Origin: JAHFJA01 sp964357385
GTDB lineage: Bacteria > Patescibacteriota > Patescibacteriia > JACQRZ01
Reading direction: 5' to 3'
Assembly: GCA_964357385.1 (NCBI GenBank)
Contig: CAYHKW010000046.1
Location: forward strand, 1 to 8,303
DNA: 8,303 bases
Made by a program: the position numbers and the translations under genes. How positions within the stretch are numbered: position 1 is the stretch's first letter; the number at the start of each line of letters is the position of its first letter. The notes beneath the pieces are model-generated. The model saw nothing but the letters and a program-made list of their open reading frames with translations. It did no database searches and had not been told where the DNA came from. This document shows, piece after piece, positions 1-4,007 of this stretch.

Positions 1-171
1 TGCAAAGCCCGACTTCGCTATCGGGAAGCCTTAGGCACGTGCGTTATCGACCAGATCGACGACATTACCTATTCGGCGGAATTTGCCACGCCCCACAGGG
101 CGGTAACTCCTGGACAGGCGATTGTAATGTATAAGGGGCAGACGATGATAGGGGGAGGAATTATACTATAA
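1..171 (+). CDS. mnmA: tRNA-specific 2-thiouridylase MnmA, C-terminal end (partial)
   Basis: The last 56 codons of a gene that begins upstream of the window; the stop is TAA at 169-171. The MnmA C-terminal beta-barrel is recognisable: a KARLRYRE segment, then the family block ATPHRAVTPGQAIVMYKGQ (compare PQRAVTPGQAVVFY in typical MnmA), and the terminal GGGIIL. MnmA is known to catalyse ATP-dependent 2-thiolation of U34 in tRNA-Lys, -Glu and -Gln, using sulfur relayed to a catalytic cysteine. The PP-loop and catalytic cysteines lie outside the window, so activity cannot be judged here. alaS starts five bases after the stop, which suggests co-transcription of two tRNA-maturation and charging genes. 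Confidence 0.88.
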   Translation, partial: CKARLRYREALGTCVIDQIDDITYSAEFATPHRAVTPGQAIVMYKGQTMIGGGIIL

Positions 172-176
172 CTACT

Positions 177-2072
177 ATGACTGCAAACGAAATTCGAAAA
201 AAATATTTAGATTTTTTGAAAGAACGAGGGCATACTATTGTTCCTTCAACTTCATTGTTGCCTGACGATCGTACGGTATTGTTTACGATTGCCGGCATGC
301 AGCCGATGATGCCGTATCTATTGGGAGAACAGCATCCCGGTGGTACGCGTATCGCTGATTCGCAGCAGTGCTTCCGCTCTACTGATATCGAAGAAGTCGG
401 AGACAACCGCCACACGACGTTTTTTGAAATGTTAGGAAACTGGTCATTTGGTGATTATTATAAAAAAGAACAGATCTCATGGATGTTTGATTTGCTTATA
501 AAAGAAATCGGCATCAATCCACAGAATTTTTACGTAACCGTATTTGGGGGAAGCGATCAGATTCCTCGTGACACCGACTCAGTTGAAATCTGGAAAGGGT
601 TATTTGCGGGAGTAGGGATCGATGCAAAGGACATTGAAATGGCCGAGGAACACGGTATGCAAGGTGGCAGGATTTTTTATTACGGAGAAAAGAAAAACTG
701 GTGGTCTCGTGCGGGGGTACCTGCAAACATGCCTGCGGGTGAACCAGGAGGCCCTGATACGGAAATGTTTTACGATTTTGGTGATACAGGCCAGCATGAC
801 AAAGCGTTCTTTGGCGAAGTCTGCCATGTTAATTGTGATTGCGGACGATTCATGGAAATCGGCAACAACGTCTTCATGGAATACATCAAACAAGAAGATG
901 GTTCATTTGCCTCACTGCCATCAAAGAATGTTGACTTTGGAGGAGGACTTGAGCGCATGGTTGCTGCTTCACAGAATCAGCCTGATGTGTTTTTGACGGA
1001 TAGTTTTCAGCCGATCATTAAGCGTCTTGAAGAGATTTTTGGCGCAAAAGAAGGCGTGAATGATTATGCAACACAGCCGCGCGTATACCGCATCATGTCA
1101 GATCATTTGAAAGCAGCAACGATGCTTATTGCCGCAGGGGTTGAACCATCAAACAAAGCACAAGGGTATTATTTACGTCGTTTGATCCGTCGTGCCGTAC
1201 GGTTTGCCCGCATTCATCCGTTTATTCATGTGGGGCCATTTGCCGCGGAGGTGGCAAGCGTCGTCATTGACATGTATCAGGATCAATATCCAGAACTTCT
1301 CGAAAAGAAGGATCTTATCTGCGATGTGCTGACAAAAGAAGAAGCAAAGTTTAGCACCACTCTTGCTCAAGGATTGAAAGAGGTGAACAAGAACCCGATC
1401 TTGGATGGGGATATTGCGTTTAAGCTCTATGAATCATTTGGATTCCCGTTTGAGCTTACCGAAGAAATCGCCCGAGAGAGGGGACAAAATGTTGAGTATG
1501 GGGAATTCCGCAAAGCATTTGAAAAGCACCAAGAAACATCACGCGCAGGTCTCGAAAAGAAATTTGGCGGGCACGGTTTACTTCTTGATACCGGAGAACT
1601 CAAGGCCGGTAACGAAGAAGAGTTGAAAATTGTAACTCGTTTGCATACCGCAACCCACCTCATGCAACAGGCGCTTCGGGATCTGCTAGGGACTGCGGTT
1701 CATCAGATGGGCTCCGATATTACCGCCGAGCGTACGCGGTTTGATTTTAACTTTGACCGCAAGTTGACGGATGAAGAGTTGCGAAAGATTGAGTCAGCGG
1801 TAAATGAGGTAATCCAAAAAGATCTTCCGATGCAGATGGTAATAATGCCCTTTGAAGAAGCAAAAAACACGGGTGCTCTGTATTTTTTCAAAGATAAGTA
1901 CCCAGAGACCGTGAATGTGTATTTTGCGGGGGATACTCTTGAAGATGCCTACAGCAAAGAATTCTGCGGAGGACCCCATGTGACCCATACGGGAGAGATT
2001 GGCGTGTTTAAGATCAATAAGGAGGAGTCGTCAGGTGCAGGGGTGAGAAGGATAAGGGCGAGTGTGGGGTAA
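177..2072 (+). CDS. alaS: Alanine--tRNA ligase, minimal form lacking beta-barrel and C-terminal domains
   Basis: 631 residues, against roughly 870 in typical bacterial AlaRS. It charges tRNA-Ala in the cytoplasm. The N-terminus (EIRKKYLDFLKERGH, then AGMQPMMPYLLG and CFRSTDIEEVGDNRHTTFFE) matches the class II catalytic core, with class II motif 3 at FGGGLERM (E259, R260). The helical tRNA-recognition region follows. The SAD editing domain has its full metal/editing quartet: H490 and H494 in HTATH, and C597 and H601 in CGGPH. Two parts of the standard enzyme are absent. The beta-barrel of about 80 residues before the editing domain is replaced by a short linker (about residues 450-485), and the protein ends about 25 residues after the editing centre with GAGVRRIRASVG, so there is no DHHA1/C-Ala domain. 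The ATG at 177 aligns with the family start. The nearest GGAGG (154-158) is 18 bases away, too far to be a normal ribosome binding site. Confidence 0.96.
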   Translation: MTANEIRKKYLDFLKERGHTIVPSTSLLPDDRTVLFTIAGMQPMMPYLLGEQHPGGTRIADSQQCFRSTDIEEVGDNRHTTFFEMLGNWSFGDYYKKEQISWMFDLLIKEIGINPQNFYVTVFGGSDQIPRDTDSVEIWKGLFAGVGIDAKDIEMAEEHGMQGGRIFYYGEKKNWWSRAGVPANMPAGEPGGPDTEMFYDFGDTGQHDKAFFGEVCHVNCDCGRFMEIGNNVFMEYIKQEDGSFASLPSKNVDFGGGLERMVAASQNQPDVFLTDSFQPIIKRLEEIFGAKEGVNDYATQPRVYRIMSDHLKAATMLIAAGVEPSNKAQGYYLRRLIRRAVRFARIHPFIHVGPFAAEVASVVIDMYQDQYPELLEKKDLICDVLTKEEAKFSTTLAQGLKEVNKNPILDGDIAFKLYESFGFPFELTEEIARERGQNVEYGEFRKAFEKHQETSRAGLEKKFGGHGLLLDTGELKAGNEEELKIVTRLHTATHLMQQALRDLLGTAVHQMGSDITAERTRFDFNFDRKLTDEELRKIESAVNEVIQKDLPMQMVIMPFEEAKNTGALYFFKDKYPETVNVYFAGDTLEDAYSKEFCGGPHVTHTGEIGVFKINKEESSGAGVRRIRASVG

Positions 2073-2087
2073 AGCAAGATACCCCAC
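2064..2087 (+). other. Hairpin spanning the alaS stop codon
   Basis: An 8-bp perfect inverted repeat, GTGGGGTA (2064-2071) and TACCCCAC (2080-2087), with an 8-base loop. It includes the last alaS codons and most of the stop codon. It is GC-rich, but what follows is CCCTTATATAAAAA rather than a T run, so it is not a canonical intrinsic terminator. It could stabilise the 3' end of the mnmA-alaS mRNA or weakly terminate it; the T-rich terminator at 2187-2233 is the better stop signal. Confidence 0.5.
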
Positions 2088-2111
2088 CCCTTATATAAAA
2101 ATTCGATATTA

Positions 2112-2140
2112 TTGACCAGAATGAATCTCTGTGTTATTCT
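2112..2140 (+). promoter_or_regulatory. Candidate sigma70-type promoter between alaS and the VOC gene
   Basis: TTGACC (2112-2117, five of six matches to TTGACA), a 17-base spacer, and TATTCT (2135-2140, four of six matches to TATAAT). A transcript from here would start near 2147 and meet the terminator at 2187-2233 after about 85 bases. The element could therefore drive a short RNA or an attenuated leader of the downstream gene. Spacing and -35 are good; the -10 is mediocre, so a chance match is possible. Confidence 0.4.
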
Positions 2141-2146
2141 CTTTGT

Positions 2147-2233
2147 GATCCATAGAGTTCTAGACAATATATAGGACTAAAAAAATCCTGCAAAGACCCG
2201 ATATAGAGATAATTCTATTGCAGGTCTTTTTTT
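2147..2233 (+). ncRNA. Possible short RNA or attenuated leader (about 85 nt)
   Basis: This is the interval between a candidate promoter and a clear terminator, with no open reading frame of note. It contains a small hairpin (AGGA 2173-2176 with TCCT 2186-2189). Its 3' half can fold in two exclusive ways: CCTGCAA with TTGCAGG, or AAAGACC with GGTCTTT, both around an ATAGA/TCTAT stem. Alternative pairing of this kind is what attenuators and small regulatory RNAs show. I do not recognise any known RNA family. Existence as a discrete transcript is inference only. Confidence 0.25.
2187..2233 (+). terminator. Rho-independent terminator downstream of alaS
   Basis: A stem-loop directly followed by seven Ts (2227-2233). 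One fold pairs AAAGACC (2192-2198) with GGTCTTT (2223-2229); a competing fold pairs CCTGCAA (2187-2193) with TTGCAGG (2218-2224). Both enclose an inner ATAGA (2203-2207) / TCTAT (2214-2218) stem. The upstream A run (from about 2179) pairs with the T run, so a minus-strand terminator function is also conceivable. It ends the mnmA-alaS transcript and/or a short RNA started near 2147. Confidence 0.75.
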
Positions 2234-2245
2234 AAAATAGAGTAA

Positions 2246-2254
2246 TGCTACAAT
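2246..2254 (+). promoter_or_regulatory. Extended -10 promoter immediately upstream of the VOC gene
   Basis: TGC followed by TACAAT (2249-2254) matches the extended -10 pattern TGN-TATAAT at five of six positions. No convincing -35 sits 16-18 bases upstream; that position falls in the terminator T tract. Transcription would start at about 2261-2262, only three or four bases before the ATG at 2265, giving an essentially leaderless mRNA. The absence of a Shine-Dalgarno there fits this. Confidence 0.5.
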
Positions 2255-2264
2255 TATAGACACT

Positions 2265-2933
2265 ATGATCAAAGTATCCTCAATACTCATTGGTGTATCT
2301 GATTTAAAAAAGGTAAAGCCTTTTTATCAAAAATTGTTTGGCATTATATTTGATGAATTTCGTCCGCCGTTTGCGTCCTTCATGTTCGACGGGCTTGAGT
2401 TTAATATCGAAGAGGATGCGCCATATCGGGACCGAAAGTGGGCAAAGAGAAATATTGGAACAAGAAAAAATATTTCTTTTGAAGTAGATAGCCTGGATCA
2501 GTTCTTGAAAAAAGCCCAAAAGATTGGAGGGAAGGTAATCAAGTCCGTCGAAGTGAAACCGTGGGGATGGAGTGAGGCAGTTATTGCTGACCCCGACGGA
2601 AATGAGTTTATTATCGAGCAAGCACCTATAGCTAATTCAGGATGGATCATTTTAGAACGGGATGGGACGCCGGTTAAACAAGAAAAACTGCCCAAGCGAC
2701 CACGCGATGCACGTGTGGCCGAGAAGGGGAATCTTTTTACTCCTTGGTATAAAGAGGATGAACATGTTCATATCGAAAACGGTTCTATAAGCGGCGTTCA
2801 TGCTAAAGGTACTCTAAAAGATGTCCAGCAGGTGTTGAAGCGGTGTTTGAAATACGAAAAGCCTCTTCTTAAGCATTTTGGGAAAAAGGAGGATATAATG
2901 CTTAAAGATGCCCTTAAATTCATAAGTAAATAG
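2265..2933 (+). CDS. VOC/glyoxalase-fold protein with unrecognised C-terminal domain
   Basis: 222 residues. Residues 2-119 have the vicinal-oxygen-chelate layout of two beta-alpha-beta-beta-beta modules: VSSILIGVSDLKKVKPFYQKL opens the first (the VSD...FY pattern is typical), NISFEVDSLDQFLKKAQKIGG opens the second, and ADPDGNEFIIEQ closes it. Of the usual four metal ligands only the final Glu (E118) is evident. The first-strand His is replaced (SSILIG) and the second-module ligand position holds Ser/Phe (NISFEV), so glyoxalase-type metal chemistry is doubtful. Residues 120-222 form an extra Lys-rich region (WYKEDEHVHIENG, then a probably helical end) that I do not recognise; binding of a ligand or another protein is possible. 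No Shine-Dalgarno is seen, and an extended -10 lies ten bases upstream. The gene stands alone between two terminators and ends with TAG. Confidence 0.85.
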   Translation: MIKVSSILIGVSDLKKVKPFYQKLFGIIFDEFRPPFASFMFDGLEFNIEEDAPYRDRKWAKRNIGTRKNISFEVDSLDQFLKKAQKIGGKVIKSVEVKPWGWSEAVIADPDGNEFIIEQAPIANSGWIILERDGTPVKQEKLPKRPRDARVAEKGNLFTPWYKEDEHVHIENGSISGVHAKGTLKDVQQVLKRCLKYEKPLLKHFGKKEDIMLKDALKFISK

Positions 2934-2990
2934 CGAGGGGTACTCATCAGAGAGTGTAGATCGCCAAGTGCAGAACTGTTGTAAAAAATT

Positions 2991-3016
2991 AAAACCCCAA
3001 TTTTGGGGTTTTGTTT
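2991..3016. terminator. Bidirectional intrinsic terminator between convergent genes
   Basis: AAAACCCCAA (2991-3000) is the exact reverse complement of TTGGGGTTTT (3003-3012), giving about 9 bp with a four-base loop. On the + strand it is followed by T-rich TTTTGTTTT; on the - strand by TTTTAATTTTTT. It lies 57 bases after the VOC stop and just beyond the stop of the convergent gene at 3026, so it can end transcription from both sides. Confidence 0.85.
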
Positions 3017-3025
3017 TAATGATGA

Positions 3026-3826
3026 CTATTTTTTAACGGGGATTGCCGCATCATTTCCTGAGGGAGTAGAAATAAACTGCAATCGGCTTATTCTGAATTC
3101 AGCATTTTTGCCAGTGAATTGTATATATATTTCTAGTGCAAGCGGCCACACAAGAGCCTTTCCCCACACAGATGATTGAAAGTCTGCTTTTTTAATGTCG
3201 TGAGGTAGTTTTATTCGTGCATCCTGGAATAGGATTGGAAGCTCCTCAAAAGTCATTCCAAAAAGATCTTCAATCATGTCACAATTAGCTTTTTCACAAT
3301 GTCTGATTGTTAATGTTTCTTTTGAAAATTTTTCAAAAAGACGATCGACGGCATATGCCTTTCCTTCAGGCACTGATTTGATTTCATCCTGCCATCTCCA
3401 CCCTTGTAGAGGGCTAAATGCTTCTTCTCTAACCTCTATTATTTGGTCATCAATATCGTGAAAGAGTGTGATAGTTGATCCTTCACGCCTTAAGCCAACG
3501 TTTAGAAGAATGGTTCCCAAACAGTGTTCTTTCTTTATAGGGAAAAAATCATTTTTAATGAAATGAGAAAGTAACAAGTGTGTTAAGACCTGTTCTGATC
3601 CCTTGGAACCTTTCCAGATTTTGGCTATCTCATATGGTTTTATATGCCTATAGCCTTCGTCGGGCCTGCCTATTCTATATTGCCATGAATCGAGTGAATC
3701 CCGCAGAATGCCTTCCGATGAATGGAAATGCATATTACTCGAGTCTCCGAAAAGACTGAAGTTATTCAATGCGACGATAATGGTTTCTTTATCACTCAAC
3801 GCAACAGGAATGCCTTTTTCTTTCAT
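3026..3826 (-). CDS. Hypothetical protein, 266 aa, divergent partner of the MutS-like gene
   Basis: I do not recognise this family. It reads as a soluble globular protein with no signal peptide and no clear membrane segment. Visible landmarks are an N-terminal stretch with FSLFGDSSNMHFHSSEG (about 23-39), an aromatic patch YRIGRPDEGYRHIKPYE (50-66), QGWRWQDEIK (141-150), and H176-C177 with C182 in IRHCEKANCD, which could be a small metal or redox site, though a two-Cys motif alone is weak evidence. The start is well supported: a near-perfect AAAGGAGGT (3834-3842) sits seven bases upstream of the ATG and a good promoter lies behind it. It is transcribed away from the MutS-like gene from a shared 181-base control region, which suggests joint regulation. 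It ends with TAG close to a bidirectional terminator. Reality of the gene is near certain; the function is unknown. Confidence 0.88.
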   Translation of the reverse strand: MKEKGIPVALSDKETIIVALNNFSLFGDSSNMHFHSSEGILRDSLDSWQYRIGRPDEGYRHIKPYEIAKIWKGSKGSEQVLTHLLLSHFIKNDFFPIKKEHCLGTILLNVGLRREGSTITLFHDIDDQIIEVREEAFSPLQGWRWQDEIKSVPEGKAYAVDRLFEKFSKETLTIRHCEKANCDMIEDLFGMTFEELPILFQDARIKLPHDIKKADFQSSVWGKALVWPLALEIYIQFTGKNAEFRISRLQFISTPSGNDAAIPVKK

Positions 3827-3833
3827 TTCCTAT

Positions 3834-3842
3834 ACCTCCTTT
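3834..3842 (-). promoter_or_regulatory. Strong Shine-Dalgarno of the 266-aa hypothetical gene
   Basis: On the minus strand AAAGGAGGT ends seven bases before the ATG (3826-3824). It is a full anti-16S match, unlike the core genes in this window, which have none. It fixes the start of the minus-strand gene. Confidence 0.85.
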
Positions 3843-3870
3843 GTTAAGGTGCTTATATTTTGTTGACCCG

Positions 3871-3899
3871 ATCATACATGCATTAAGTAATGTGGTCAA
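3871..3899 (-). promoter_or_regulatory. Promoter for the 266-aa hypothetical gene
   Basis: Read on the minus strand: TTGACC (3899-3894), exactly 17 bases, then TATGAT (3876-3871), each five of six matches to consensus. Transcription would start near 3864, leaving a leader of about 37 bases that includes the strong Shine-Dalgarno. The -35 hexamer lies inside the inverted repeat at 3891-3912, so a protein bound there would block this promoter. Confidence 0.75.
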
Positions 3900-3912
3900 A
3901 TGGTTGGCCACA
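3891..3912. promoter_or_regulatory. 22-bp inverted repeat, candidate operator of the divergent pair
   Basis: TGTGGTCAA (3891-3899) and TTGGCCACA (3904-3912) are 9-base arms with a single mismatch around a four-base spacer ATGG. The site overlaps the -35 of the minus-strand promoter and ends nine bases before the -35 of the plus-strand promoter, the usual place for a repressor controlling both. A further TTGACC at 3863-3868, in the leftward initiation region, faces the GGTCAA of this repeat and may be an extra half-site. No regulator gene is present in the window, so one of the two divergent products or an outside factor would have to bind. Confidence 0.5.
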
Positions 3913-3921
3913 TCCTCTATC

Positions 3922-3950
3922 TTGACAAATTAACTATTTTTCTGTATGCT
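3922..3950 (+). promoter_or_regulatory. Promoter for the MutS-like gene
   Basis: A perfect TTGACA (3922-3927), a 17-base spacer, and TATGCT (3945-3950, four of six matches to TATAAT). The start would be near 3957, giving a leader of about 50 bases to the ATG at 4008. It points away from the minus-strand promoter at 3871-3899; the two -35 boxes are 22 bases apart. Confidence 0.75.
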
Positions 3951-3995
3951 TTGCGCGTGCTTCACAATATGAAGTAGTTCATTTTATTAAGAAAA

Positions 3996-4002
3996 AGAGG
4001 TG
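3996..4002 (+). promoter_or_regulatory. Shine-Dalgarno of the MutS-like gene
   Basis: AGAGGTG ends five bases before the ATG at 4008, close to the ideal AGGAGGTG. It supports this start. A recognisable ribosome binding site is unusual next to the SD-less core genes of this window. Confidence 0.75.
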
Positions 4003-4007
4003 TAAAA

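Noticed and set aside
161..415. Minus-strand open frame opposite the alaS start
   Set aside because: It lies wholly opposite mnmA and alaS coding sequence, has low-complexity, unlikely composition and no ribosome binding site.
622..996. Plus-strand 124-codon frame inside alaS
   Set aside because: It is a shifted frame of strongly conserved alaS sequence, with no initiation signal and no recognisable product.
3276..3461. Plus-strand 61-codon frame inside the minus-strand 266-aa gene
   Set aside because: The opposite frame has a strong Shine-Dalgarno and promoter and fills the whole interval; this short one has neither.
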